Origin: Siphonodentalium dalli
Lineage: Eukaryota > Mollusca > Scaphopoda > Gadilida > Siphonodentaliidae
Assembly (NCBI GenBank): GCA_032622095.1
Contig: CP136068.1
Location: forward strand, 50,400,443-50,464,442
DNA length: 64,000 nucleotides
Direction: 5' to 3'
Shown here: positions 10,659-22,837 of the stretch, in pieces
Layout of the letters: each line of letters starts with the position of its first letter
Position numbering within the stretch: the stretch's first letter is position 1
Notes under the pieces: generated by a model
Told to the model about the DNA's origin: nothing
Databases searched by the model: none
What the model saw: the letters and a program-made list of their open reading frames with translations, nothing else
Translations under genes and position numbers: made by a program

Positions 10659-11548
10659 TTTAGTTGTTGTTTCTAACGGACATTCCAGATTTCAACACCC
10701 ATGTCTTATCAGTACACTATCGATCTGCCCCAATCTGATTGACATTCTGATATGACCAAACTGAGTGTTAACATCATTTGTGACATATCTGAAATTGTAC
10801 ATAAACGCCGTTTACTACAACACTCCTCACAAAACACACATATTTGCCACAAGTTGTCTGCGGGAGCCAGATTCAGGTACAGTATATATACTATTTGTTT
10901 GTGTCGTGATCTGAATGTCAAGTTGTTTGATGCAGTACAGAAGTTCGTTACTCGTATACTGGGCGCGTTTCTAAATAAAAAATATGGGAAGGTAGTTGGC
11001 ACCGGGACACGCATACTATAGAAATAAATTATATGTTTTAAATAGTTACTGATCGTGTTTTTGGCCCAAATGACCTCCTCCACTACCAATGCAGGTTTAA
11101 TCATTGTACTGGTTCATCGGTTAATGCGGTCTGTGATTTTGTTATTTACTAAATACTTTTAATTTAAGAGTTACACTAAATGTAAATATTCCTGATTACA
11201 CCCAGTTCGCAATATCCCCCTGTAGTATTTCAGGGCGGTCGAACAATAGAACATCTTGTAATTTCGATTTTCTTTGGTTATTGAAAATAATGACAATTTA
11301 ACATCTTTCTGTGTTACCTTATGGACTTTATTTTCTGATGCAAGGGCAATAAGTCGTAACGGCCTGTTGCGCTTTGAACTTTAATATATATTATATACTT
11401 TCATCTTTATATTATTTGTGTTTTTGTTCTGTTTAGTTCAAATATAATATTGTTAAAACCAAATGAATACAGCATGCTGCGCCATTCTGCCAAAACATAA
11501 GAACACATAAAATGCAATGTAATAAACGGTTTGTTCCTTTTTTTTCAG

Positions 11549-12982
11549 TTCTTGAAAAATGGAAGACATCACTGCATCTCTAGGATTCCTTGATATAAGT
11601 TTGGATAATGTGATTATGGAAATAGAATTCATGGTAAGTGGTAACCAATGAAATTTGGGGTGTCTAATAGTAATCCCCAACTTTAGTCAAAATTGTCAAC
11701 AGTTGGAAATGTCATGCCCAAAACAACTGAAGTTGCTAATTTGAGACCAAATTTAGCTTGAGATTGTAAAGATAGTTTGAGAATCCAACCACAGATTGTG
11801 ATAGTAAATGAGCTGATTAGCTTCCATTGTTTCAAAACATTTAACATTTACCAGCAATTTACACAAAATGTAACCAGGAATGTACATATCTCTGTCTACC
11901 AACAAGTGGGAAAAGATCATGAAAATACTACGACATGCAAGTACAACCAGAGTTATAATGCTCTGGAAGAATGACTTTACAGTTGTACACGTATCTCCAG
12001 TAGACATGATTAGATTGAGAACTTCTAACTTCATTCACTGGTAGCTACCTATAATGTAATCGTGAAGATTAGAATATTGATCCCCACTTTCATTCAAAAT
12101 TTAGACTGACATGGCCATCAGAGGTGCGATTTTCCAGCGAAATTAACCGTTTGTGAAGTTTCCCTCCTTCCATGAAACCGACATCCTCATAACATGGCCG
12201 AGAATTATTACGATTGTAAACCTTATAGCACGATCGTGGATACCTGCAAGAGCCATACAAAAAGCGAATTAATACGATGCTTTGACAAAACACATGTGCA
12301 ATAAATTTAGAAATCTTAACGAAGACATGGTTCTGCTCGATTGTCGAAACCGGACCAAACCGGTGTTGCGACAAAAAAATAACGCAGCCCATATTTAATC
12401 CAGGAAACTAAACACTTGCGCAAGGGATATTGCTCGGGTGGTTATACGATTTCTAGATATGGCATATCAGAAATCAAGTCCACGTGGCAGTAGATCACTC
12501 CAAATGATCGTATTCTGGTTTATGTATATCATGATGGGTTATGATGCTTTGTGTTGAATGCATACTATATAGACGGAATTCCACATGTCATATTGTAAAT
12601 AAGGTATATATATTGTAACTGCATTATCTCTGTACCTATATACGTACTATTTTAATTGAATTGCCCATAACGACTGAGATGAGATAATCCAGACCCCCAT
12701 CATGTAACTATTTACTGGGTACGTCATATTTATATTTTGTTTATATATTTTTATAATTTATACCATCTTCTAATTTTTTAGCCAATCTCTGAGCTGAAGT
12801 TCATTTACGTCGGAAAATATAAGCGATCGAGAACCAGAATGTCGAGAGCCAGACGCGCCTTGTTCGTGGACACACCGAAGACAGGTCGTGACGGAAATCG
12901 TCGGAAATCTCTACGGAAACGAACGATGGATGACGAAGACGAGCAAGTTTACAGCCAATCAAAACGAAGAAGAACGTGCTAA
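11549..12982 (+). CDS. 91-residue basic protein, copy 2 (no promoter)
   Basis: Coding exons at 11,559-11,633 and 12,782-12,982 are identical to copy 1 in sequence, splice sites and AATAAA. The upstream non-coding exon and TATA region are absent, because the duplication began between the donor of that exon and the first coding exon. About 890 bases of B precede the acceptor, and before that lies E/F sequence. Expression would need read-through splicing from copy 1 or a new promoter. The frame is intact. Confidence 0.55.
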
Positions 12983-13626
12983 AATAAAGTTAGTGTTTTA
13001 TTTTTTTTCTCGTCGCAAATTGCATAATAGTGCAGTCTAACAAAAAACCTCTATGTAAAATCCGTGTCTCGGTCCTAAATTTCCGATAGTTAAATTTTCA
13101 ATTCAATGAGAAATTTGTTGTTACAACAAAATTTGAATATTTTCCTATTTTTGAAATGTGCCATCATTTGGAAAATTTTCAACCATATTTTTTAACAGTT
13201 GGAAGGTTCAAATTACCAGTTTGTGCAAATTCTAACCAAATGGGAGGGGTGGGCTGTAAATGGGACTCACCGGACGCGAGTATCGATTATTGTTATATAT
13301 CATAATTTATGTGTTATGCATTATATGTTTAATTTATCTGTCATTTGCCACTGCCTGTATTGGTGTATTTGCAATAAACTATATATAATATCTATCTATC
13401 TATGTATCTATCCATACTATATGGATTCCACACAAATTGCGATTAGGGGAAACGGTAATATGTGAAAACCAAACTTCTTTGAATTCAGAATTCATATTTA
13501 TATTTCAGAGAAGTATTAATAAGTTGTTATATATACATTCTCCGTGATAGAAACAATGTGTAAATGATTACACAATTGCATGTCCCGTAGATATGGAAGC
13601 CCAGGGATCATAGTGTATTTATAACA

Positions 13627-14100
13627 TTAAAGGTACTCAATCCGTAAAGAGGGTCCCCATCTTAACAGATTCCAACAACAACAATCCGATCAGAGGGTCC
13701 TATATTACTATTTCTTTGGCTTTGGGGGTAAAAAATATTTGATTCGAGTCGAGGAACCCATCAAACAAAGCTCAGAGTTAATAGATATTGATTTTTGAAA
13801 TTTGTTATGTTCTCGAGATGAGTACTAATAACTGCCGTAATCTGCTCTGGATGTGTACTCCAAATCTATTCAACCAGACAAGGATGGATAACTCTAAAAT
13901 CAAGTGGTAATTTTAACGCAATTTTGACTGAGTTCTGGGCCAGATAGTATTCCCGATATGAAAAATAATAGATTTCTAAAATCGATATCTAACAAATCTG
14001 AGCTTTGATGGGTGACTTCCTCGACTCGAATCAAATATTTTTGATCCCCGAAGCCATTGAAATAGTAATTGAGAGGAGTTTTATCGGATTGAGTACCTTT
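13627..14100. mobile_element. inverted-repeat element, copy 2
   Basis: Full copy of the element at 7,684-8,157, with both AAAGGTACTCAATCCG-type ends. The 9,040-bp duplication starts inside it, at 13,798, near the end of its left arm. Confidence 0.75.
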
Positions 14101-14683
14101 GACTGTTAACTTTAATCAGAGTCGACGAACCCCAGTGAACCCAATCTATTTCTATAAATATATTATACACAGCACACACCCTTTCACTTAAAGGCCCACT
14201 TAATTTTCAAGTCACCGATTATTTTTTTTAAGTTCCTTGATATACGGTTTTAACAACAATCTATGCCATAAAATATGATTAAAATACTATAATTCATCAC
14301 CATTTGAAACATAAGTGTCTCAGAAGACATAGTAAGGTCCCGGTTATGGCTCCCAGAATGCAACAGAATAACAAAAAATGTATTTTCAATGGAAGGGGAA
14401 TAACTATATCTTTAAGATATAAAGTTATTCCCTCTCCATTGAAAAAAATACAATTTGCACTACAATCCAGATGAAACTGAAGCACAAAAACACGTCGATA
14501 ACTCAACAAAAACAACATATTCACAGTTTATTCGACCGGATAAGTTGATAATACAATGCGTTGGAGTTTCCTCTTTCAAATGGAATCTAATAAGGCATAT
14601 ATTTTATATTTGTGATCTTGAGGTTCGAAATTTAAGTGTGCCTTTAAGTATATATATTATTTTACTCTTCCCTTTATTTGCAG

Positions 14684-14845
14684 TCAGGAAAACACAAAAG
14701 CAAGAAGGCGAACGAGGAACAGAACATCAGACGCAATGACGGCGCGTGCACGGGTGGATCCATGACACAGAATCGATGGGTATCCCCACAATGGAGACTG
14801 TTCGATATGAATCAATGGACAGGTTCAGTTTTACGCACTTTTTGA
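14684..14845 (+). CDS. candidate alternative 3' coding exon, copy 2
   Basis: Same acceptor, phase, 53 codons and stop as the copy at 8,741-8,902. The hairpin at 14,379-14,451 precedes it. A private C-to-T-type change near 15,000 lies outside the frame. Confidence 0.4.
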   Translation, partial: SGKHKSKKANEEQNIRRNDGACTGGSMTQNRWVSPQWRLFDMNQWTGSVLRTF

Positions 14846-15923
14846 CGACGCGTGACGTGTTGAAAACAATAGATGAAAAAGAAAGGGTTGTTTCAGTGGC
14901 TTGGCGACAGGAAGAGGGAAGAATAATCTCAGCTTCCAAAAAGAAAGAAAGGAAAAAGAACGAAAAGAACGACATACGGACAGCGAAGGAGGGAGACACT
15001 CGCAATCAACTACAGTTTTTGTGTCATGGCAAAAATATTATGTTAAAGTATATACATGTATATTCAATTGTTGACGATACTGCTTGTTGTCTGTTATTGT
15101 AATTTTATGCAAACATACGTGTAGTGCTTGCGATTCAGTAGAATAAACCAAAAGCTTGTTATAATTTGATGGTCGATTTTTCATCCAAATAACACGCCTG
15201 TCCAACTGGTCCTGCTTCTGGTGACCCATTTCGGTAATGCGTATAGCCTGTTGAACAATCCTATTCCAACGATGAAGTTGGTTCGTTTTCTACCACGCAT
15301 GTGTCGTCAATTCCCAAACTCACCGAACTCATTGATGTACTTGGACTACTTCTGTAGGGTTCTGAAGTTTACTAACTTTTCCTTTGATTTGATTCCCTAA
15401 GACCATAATGTATACCCACGCTTCTTGGATTGGCCATTATCCTAAGCATCTTTGTGGCACCCAGCAGTCTCGTCGAAGAGCTACCACCAGATGCGAACAA
15501 AACTCGCGGTGCTAGTTTGTGGGCATGTGTCATGATAGAGGAAATGAGATCTGATCACGAACCGTCCTATACCCTGGGGTAAGTTTCATACACAGACAGG
15601 ATATTATGCGTGGCGGTCCTTTCTTTGTGTGCTAATGAAGGTTTGAGTTGTTATCATCCTCGCTCTGGGTAGTGGCCGGTATGATTCAAGAAAATATGAA
15701 TGCCATCAGCAGAAATATGACGTGTTCAACACGAAGAACAGCCAGAGGAATGTTGTATTAATGAGATCTTGCAATCAGGGCAACACACATGTTGGGTACA
15801 CCGAGTGGTTTCTTGGCAACACCACCATTCCGACCATATGCCGCAGACATAACATCAATATTCTAAGCTATCTTGCGGGATCATAATGGAACATCTCACG
15901 TTCGATCTTTGATGGATTTGCAG

Positions 15924-17372
15924 TCATACGCGAGGTTGGTTCTCATATTATCCTCCGGTCATACGTGGGGGAGGTTCTGATATGAACACATTATTCACTG
16001 GTCATACGCAGTGCTAATGGAGGAGAACCGCCGGTCATACGCGGTGGAGGTTCATATTATCTGCCGGTCATACACGGTGGAGGTTCTCATATGAACATAT
16101 TATCCACCGGTCATACGCAGTGGAGGTTCATATTATCCACCGGTCATACACGGTGGAAGTTCTCATATGAACATATTATCCGCCAGTCATACGCGGTGGA
16201 GGTTCATATTATCTGCCGGTCATATGCGAGGGAAGTTCTCATATTATCCTCTGATCATATGTGGGGGAGGTTCTGATATGAACATATTATCCGCCGGTCA
16301 TACGCGGTGGAGGTTCATATTATCCGCCGGTCATACGCGAGGGAGGTTCTCATATTATCCACCGGTCATACGCGAGGGAGGTTCTTATATTATCCTCCGG
16401 TCGTACATTGGGGAGGTTCTCATATGAACATATTATCCGCCGGTCCTACGCGGTGGAGGTTCATATTATCCGCCGGTCATACGCGAGGGAGGTTCTCATA
16501 TTATCCTCCGGTCATACGTTGGGGAGGTTCTCATATGAACATATTATCCGCCGGTCATACGTGGTGGAGGTTCATATTATCCGCCGATCATACGCGAGGG
16601 AGGTTCTCATATTATCCTTCGGTCATATGTGGGGGAGGTTCTGATATGAACATATTATCCGCCGGTCATACACGGTGGAGGTTCATATTATCCACCGGTC
16701 ATACGTAGGGGAGGTTCTCATATGAACATATTATCCGCCGGTCATACGCAGTGGAGGTTCTCATATGAACATATTATCCGCCGGTCATACGTGGTGGAGG
16801 TTCTCATATGAACATATTATCCGCCGGTCATACGCGGTGGAGGTTCATATTATCCGCGAGGGAAGTTCTCATATTATCCTTCGGTCATAGGTGGGGGAGG
16901 TTCTGATATGAACATATTATCTGCCGGTCATACGCGGTGGAGGTTCATATTATCCACCGGTCATATGCGGTGGAGGTTCTCATTTGAACATATTATCTGC
17001 CGGTCATATGCGAGGGAGGTTCTCATATTATCCACCGGTCACACCCGAGGGAGGATATGACCGGCGGATAATATGTTCATATGAGGACCTCCCCAACGTA
17101 TGACCAGAGGATAATATGAGAACCTCCCTCGCGTATGACCGGTGGATAATATGAACCTCCACCGCATATGACCGACAGATAATATGTTCATATCAGAACC
17201 TCCCCCGCATATGACCGGAGGATAAAATGAGAACTTCCCTCGCGTATGACCGGCGGATAATATGAACCTCCACCGCGTATGACCGGCAGATAATATGTTC
17301 ATATGAGAACCCCCCCCCCCGCGTATGACTGGCAGATAATATGAGAACCTCCACCGCATATGAATGGCGGAC
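15924..17372. repeat. minisatellite M, long copy with orientation switch
   Basis: About 1.45 kb of 36-43-base units. From 15,924 to about 17,045 the units read GGTCATACGCGGTGGAGG. At about 17,050 they flip and read CCTCCACCGCGTATGACC to the end. The flip point has little spacer. Open frames of up to 133 codons cross the array only because stops are rare in the unit. Confidence 0.95.
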
Positions 17373-17597
17373 ACATAAGTTTTTAAGTCTATAAACACTA
17401 TTTGATTTGAATATTCTTTTGAATAGTCTTACCATTGACATATTCATTCGTTCAAACCAGTTGATCTATTTTGTAACTTGGCTTTTAGTCGCTGGGCTCC
17501 GGCATCTGGGCTTTTAGTCACAACTGAAATAAAAATAAGTGAGAATATCTTGGAGCGAATTTCTGCAACAATTTCACCGCCTGGTGGGACCCATTTA
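17373..17597. repeat. module F, copy 2
   Basis: Same as 10,316-10,570 and 26,605-26,829. Runs from the end of M into E. No gene seen. Confidence 0.85.
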
Positions 17598-17913
17598 AAA
17601 TAATACATTCCCTGTGTCTAATCCTACATTTTGATATACCATACGTCCCATTATATTGAATATACCAGCTGAAATCGATCCTGTAATTGTAAACATCGAG
17701 TCTATTTTTAGCTGTTTTATCGGCGCGTGTTTGCGTGTTCGCCATTACAATATTCGCACTAAAACAGCCATATTCTATCTAAAAACGAATGCACAGTATT
17801 CCACTGCGTTATTTGATACCCACAACTTGTTGTTTGCTAGCGTATTCATCGAGAAATCTAAATTCTAAACATTAATGTCGAACGCAGTTTTTCGTGTTTG
17901 TGGCATTTTATGT

Positions 17914-18330
17914 TAGGTCAGTTGTCGACCGAATAATGTAACTTCCGGTGTCCGGTCAGTGACGGGGTTAATATGTGTGAATAGAGCGAATGTGGACCTT
18001 TCGTGAGACACCAAAAGGAGCCCTCTACGCGCTGTATTCCTCGAGATATCGGCCGTCCCACGCAATTTGAAAATCCCGTCCCGCAGATTGTCATGCTATC
18101 CCAAATTCCACCCCATGTTAGGTCAGTTATCGATCAAATAATGCAACTTCTGGTATCCGGTCAGTGGCGGGGTTAATATGTGTGGATAGGGCGAATGTGG
18201 GCCTTTCGTTAGACACCAAAATGAGCCCCCTACGGGCGTATTCCTCGAGATACCGGCCGTCCCACGCAATTTGAAATTTTGTCCCGCAGATTGTCGTTTT
18301 GTCCCATATCCCATCCCATCCCGCAGATTG
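17914..18330. repeat. ~205-bp direct repeat inside module E
   Basis: Two back-to-back diverged units start TTAGGTCAGTTGTCGACCG (17,914) and TTAGGTCAGTTATCGATCA (18,118). Both hold GGTTAATATGTGTG, CCTCGAGATA, CCGGCCGTCCCACGCAATTT-like and CCCGCAGATTGTC blocks. The pair recurs in all five copies of E. Confidence 0.85.
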
Positions 18331-19266
18331 TCAGATTCGAAAACTTGGAAGGGGCTATATGATCGCGTCCCTGTCATATACATGTAGATGCCCGCTGGGT
18401 GGCACCGCACGAAATTGCAAGGATTTCCTAGTGGGCGCCATGGTTCTGGCTACGCAGCCGAGTTAGTAACAAAAAGTTTTATTTTGACACACCATGCACG
18501 ACTTCAGCCCAATTTTCGAAAATTTGGAAGGGGCTATATGGTCGCGTCCATGTCCAAAAGATGCCCGCTGGGCGGCACCGCACAAAATTGCAAGGATTCC
18601 CGGGTGGCGGCCATCTTTCTGGTCACATAAATGATAAATGAAATAGCATCTGAGAATAGGGAACTGGGCACTGGGATGGAATTCATGGAGATGTTTTTTG
18701 TGTGCAACACTGTACTTTGTCATTGTGGGCATTAAATATATATTGCCCTAACTAATGCGCACATGTGTTAAAATCGATAGTAAATACTAACCTGCTTCCC
18801 CGACGTATTTTCAATTATGTGACCTAACAAAACTTCCCAAATCCAAATTTAGCTCTTAGAGACTTTCTGTTGTCTCCCGGAAGACGCCGATCCGCGGAGA
18901 GTACGATTTTAGTTTATACCGTGTGATAGTTGGACGTTCCGTTGCGCCTGTGAACGTGCCTGTTTAGTTGCTTATGCAAATATTAGCAGATTTTCATTTC
19001 GTGCATGAAATATTTTCTTTCACCTGGCAAAACATAGGATTACATGTTTACCGAAGCACTCCATGAACTTAAATATCATCTCGATTTAATGGTACCGTAT
19101 AGACACCGTGTGATTTGGCTGTCATGGAAACAGTCACATAATAATAACATCGGCAAGGGTGAAATTCTGCCCACGGCTGAGTAGGAGCACCGTCAATGCT
19201 AACGGCAACTGGGAGAAATGCTAACAGCAGGCAGGATTTGGGGAAATGGTTAAATGTATTTGTTAA

Positions 19267-19699
19267 CCCTTTCAGTGCCAGGTGCCGATCTCTTCGGCCC
19301 TAATTTACGGTCTGTAAAATCGGCCCTAAAAAAAACAAACAAACAAACAAATGGGTTGAATTTTTTTTGGGTATGCTTAAGCATGCTATAGCGAATTTAA
19401 AAACAAACTGGATAAAACCTTAGGGGCGTGTTTTAACTCAAAACTATCACCAAGTATTCATAGTAATAATTTTGATGCCCATGAAAAACGTAAGATTCCC
19501 TGGCACTAAACCTACAAAATAAGTCTGTTAAAGAATATAAGAAATGTTTTTTTTAAATAATAACAAATGATGAAAAATTGTTAGGCCAATGCATTCCCTT
19601 ATATATGCGAGTCGACCTATGGTCGACTCGCATATATAAGAGAATGCATTGGCACAGGGTATATGGGTTGATACAAAAATCGAACTGGCACTGAAAGGG
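19267..19699. mobile_element. piggyBac-type MITE in unit D1
   Basis: TTAA flanks at 19,263-19,266 and 19,700-19,703. Ends CCCTTTCAGTGCCAG / CTGGCACTGAAAGGG. 433 bp, with the internal palindrome intact (about 19,592-19,652). Present by duplication of module A, not by a new insertion. Confidence 0.85.
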
Positions 19700-20035
19700 T
19701 TAAGGGGAAATTTTTCAACTTATGGCCACTTAACTTTGAAAGCTTGACTCACATTAGGGCATTCGAACATACTATACACTCAAATATCAATATCAATTAT
19801 ATCTGAACGTATATCTGGAAGCCAAGACAGTAGACAGTCGGTTTCATAGTGTCCAATGCGGCGTATCCAACTAGTATCCATATAATATAACATTTATTTG
19901 ATACATTTACTTGAAAAATGTACAAAAATTACTCGACAACGACAATTTGTAATTTCGCATTCCGGCCAATCTGCCACCCGTAACATTACATCGTACACAA
20001 CAGACTTAAAATAATGGAAATCCGGTTACCTTAGT

Positions 20036-20377
20036 CTACGACTCAGATACTATAAAGAAACCAACATCAACATTTGAGTACAATATCCCGTTAAAGATAC
20101 GGTTGGCCTTTGCGGTGGGTATCCTGTGAAAATATCTCCACCCGTCAAAAACCGCCACAAACAGAAAGAACATCAAAATGTAGATAGACTTTGTCCGTAT
20201 ACAAATAAGAAATATCGCATAAACAGTATAAATAATACATTCCCTGTGTCTAATCCTACATTTTGATATACCATACGTCCCATTATATTGAATATACCAG
20301 CTGAAATCGATCCTGTAATTGTAAACATCGAGTCTATTTTTAGCTGTTTTATCGGCGCGTGTTTGCGTGTTCGCCAT
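20036..20377 (-). CDS. 113-codon frame across A-J-E junction, doubtful
   Basis: A minus-strand ATG in E (start MANTQTRADKTAKNRLDVYN) opens a frame that reads through the connector J, where it becomes strongly hydrophobic (IYILMFFLFVAVF), and ends in A. The same frame in units lacking J ends differently after 75 codons. It is repeated unchanged at 29,268-29,609 and 31,900-32,241. No family is recognised and no promoter or splice support was seen. It is most likely a by-product of the duplication junction. Confidence 0.15.
   Translation of the reverse strand: MANTQTRADKTAKNRLDVYNYRIDFSWYIQYNGTYGISKCRIRHRECIIYTVYAIFLICIRTKSIYILMFFLFVAVFDGWRYFHRIPTAKANRIFNGILYSNVDVGFFIVSES
20095..20229. other. 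connector J, copy 1
   Basis: 135 bases found only between consecutive E-A units (also 29,327-29,461 and 31,959-32,093). It joins A at CCCGTTAA and E at AAATAATAC. Its source elsewhere in the window was not found. It may be filler DNA or a piece of a lost part of the ancestral locus. Confidence 0.7.
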
Positions 20378-22837
20378 TACAATATTCGCACTAAAACAGC
20401 CATATTGTATCTAAAAACGAATGCACAGTATTCCACTGCGTTATTTGATACCCAAAACTTGTTGTTTGCTAGCGTATTCATCGAGAAATCTAAATTCTAA
20501 ACATTAATGTCGAACGCAGTTTTTCGTGTTTGTGGCATTTTATGTTAGGTCAGTTGTCGACCGAATAATGTAACTTCCGGTGTCCGGTCAGTGACGGGGT
20601 TAATATGTGTGAATAGAGCGAATGTGGACCTTTCGTGAGACACCAATAGGAGCCCTATACGCGCTGTATTCCTCGAGATATCGGCCGTCCCACGCAATTT
20701 GAAAATCCCGTCCCGCAGATTGTCATGCTATCCCAAATTCCACCCCATGTTAGGTCAGTTATCGATCAAATAATGCAACTTCTTATATCCGGTCAGTGGC
20801 GGGGTTAATATGTGTGGATAGGGCGAATGTGGGCCTTTCGTTAGACACCAAAATGAGCCCCCTACGGGCGTATTCCTCGAGATACCGGCCGTCCCACGCA
20901 ATTTGAAATTTTGTCCCGCAGATTGTCGTTTTGTCCCATATCCCATCCCATCCCGCAGATTGTCAGATTCGAAAACTTGGAAGGGGCTATATGATCGCGT
21001 CCCTGTCATATACATGTAGATGCCCGCTGGGTGGCACCGCACGAAATTACAAGGATTTCCTAGTGGGCGCCATGGTTCTGGCTACGCAGCCGAGTTAGTA
21101 ACAAAAAGTGTTATTTTGACACACCATGCACGACTTCAGCCCAATTTTCGAAAATTTGGAAGGGGCTATATGGTCGCGTCCATGTCCAAAAGATGCCCGC
21201 TGGGCGGCACCGCACAAAATTGCAAGGATTCCCGGGTGGCGGCCATCTTTCTGGTCACATAAATGATAAATGAAATAGCATCTGAGAATAGGGAACTGGG
21301 CACTGGGATGGAATTCATGGAGATGTTTTTTGTGTGCAACACTGTACTTTGTCATTGTGGGCATTAAATATATATTGCCCTAACTAATGCGCACATGTGT
21401 TAAAATCGATAGTAAATACTAACCTGCTTCCCCGACGTATTTTCAATTATGTGACCTAACAAAACTTCCCAAATCCAAATTTAGCTCTTAGAGACTTTCT
21501 GTTGTCTCCCGGAAGACGCCGATCCGCGGAGAGTACGATTTTAGTTTATACCGTGTGATAGTTGGACGTTCCGTTGCGCCTGTGAACGTGCCTGTTTAGT
21601 TGCTTATGCAAATATTAGCAGATTTTCATTTCGTGCATGAAATATTTTCTTTCACCTGACAAAACATAGGATTACATGTTTACCGAAGCACTCCATGAAC
21701 TTAAATATCATCTCGATTTAATGGTACCGTATAGACACCGTGTGATTTGGCTGTCATGGAAACAGTCACATAATAATAACATCGGCAAGGGTGAAATTCT
21801 GCCCACGGCTGAGTAGGAGCACCGTCAATGCTAACGGCAACTGGGAGAAATGCTAACAGCAGGCAGGATTTGGGGAAATGGTTAAATGTATTTGTTAACC
21901 CTTTCAGTGCCAGGTGCCGATCTCTTCGGCCCTAATTTACAGTCTGTAAAATCGGCCCTAAAAAAAAAAAAAAAACAAACAAATGGGTTGAATTTTTTTT
22001 GGGTATGCTTAAGCATGCTATAGCGAATTTAAAAACAAACTGGATAAAACCTTAGGGGCGTGTTTTAACTCAAAACTATCACCAAGTATTCATAGTAATA
22101 ATTTTGATGCCCATGAAAAACGTAAGATTCCCTGGCACTAAACCTACAAAATAAGTCTGTTAAAGAATATAAGAAATGTTTTTTAAAAATAATAACAAAT
22201 GATGAAAAATTGTTAGGCCAATGCATTCCCTTATATATGAGAATGCATTGGCACAGGGTATATGGGTTGATACAAAAATCGGACCTGGCACTGAAAGGGT
22301 TAAGGGGAATTTTTTCAACTTATGGCCACTTAACTTTAAAAGCTTGACTCACATTAGGGCATTTCGAACATACTATACACTCAAATATCAATATCAATTA
22401 TATCTGAACGTATATCTGGAAGCCAAGACAGTAGACAGTCGGTTTCATATTGTCCAATGTGGCGTATCCAACTAGTATCCATATAATATAACATTTATTT
22501 GATACATTTACTTGAAAAATGTACAAAAATTACTCGACAACGACAATTTGTAATTTCGCATTCCGGCCAATCTGCCACCCGTAACATTACATCGTACACA
22601 ACAGACTTTAAAATAATGGAAATCCGGTTACCTTAGTCTACGACTCAGATATTATAAAGAAACCAACAACAACATTTGAGTACAATATCCCGTTAAGTTG
22701 TTACCCAGTCTATTCGTTCTATTTCTCAGCATCTCCCATATCTCTGTTTTTGTGTTGCCTCTCTGTTTCCTTTTGTTTTGTTTTGAACACGTCTTAGTTT
22801 TCCCTCTATAGTTTATATATCGCTCTGTTCTTACATG
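20230..22837. repeat. 2,632-type unit D2, array 1 (runs on, then truncated)
   Basis: E at 20,230-20,966, then A up to CTTACATG at 22,837, past the point where D1 turned into J. D2-type bases are CATATTGTATC, CCCAAAACTTG, CACCAATAGGAG, CTTCTTATATCC, TTTACAGTCTG and CACCTGACAAAA. At 22,838 it is cut and joined to the middle of the inverted-repeat element of module B. Confidence 0.95.
21899..22299. mobile_element. piggyBac-type MITE in unit D2, palindrome lost
   Basis: TTAA-flanked copy, 401 bp. The central palindrome has collapsed: TTATATATGAGAATGCATT replaces about 33 bases of hairpin apex found in the other copies. The ends are intact. Confidence 0.85.

Larger units (their letters stand above)
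10659..15923. repeat. module B, copy 2
   Basis: This copies 4,716-9,980 at an offset of 5,943. Differences noticed are single bases, for example at 13,282 (T for G), 14,361 (T for C) and 15,000 (T for G). The left junction joins E sequence to B at a shared TTTAG. The promoter and 5'UTR exon are not included in this copy. Confidence 0.95.
17598..20229. repeat. 2,632-bp tandem unit D1 (E + partial A + J), array 1
   Basis: The unit consists of E (17,598-18,334), A without its last ~1.1 kb (18,335-20,094) and the 135-base connector J (20,095-20,229). The next unit starts at 20,230. Distinguishing bases of the D1 type are CATATTCTATC, CCCACAACTTG, CACCAAAAGGAG, CTTCTGGTATCC and CACCTGGCAAAA. Confidence 0.95.

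Noticed and set aside
16307-16708. Open frames of up to 133 codons through minisatellite M
   Set aside because: Each is a repeat of the array unit in two or more frames; no promoter or splice context.
15924-17372. Regular GGTCATACG repeats that at first sight resemble a CRISPR array
   Set aside because: The intervening pieces are themselves repeated and of uneven length, the array flips orientation, there are no cas genes, and the DNA is clearly from an animal.
18123-18410. 95-codon minus-strand frame in E, repeated five times
   Set aside because: It spans the 205-bp repeat and the E/A join and has no family resemblance; the repetition is explained by the segmental duplication.
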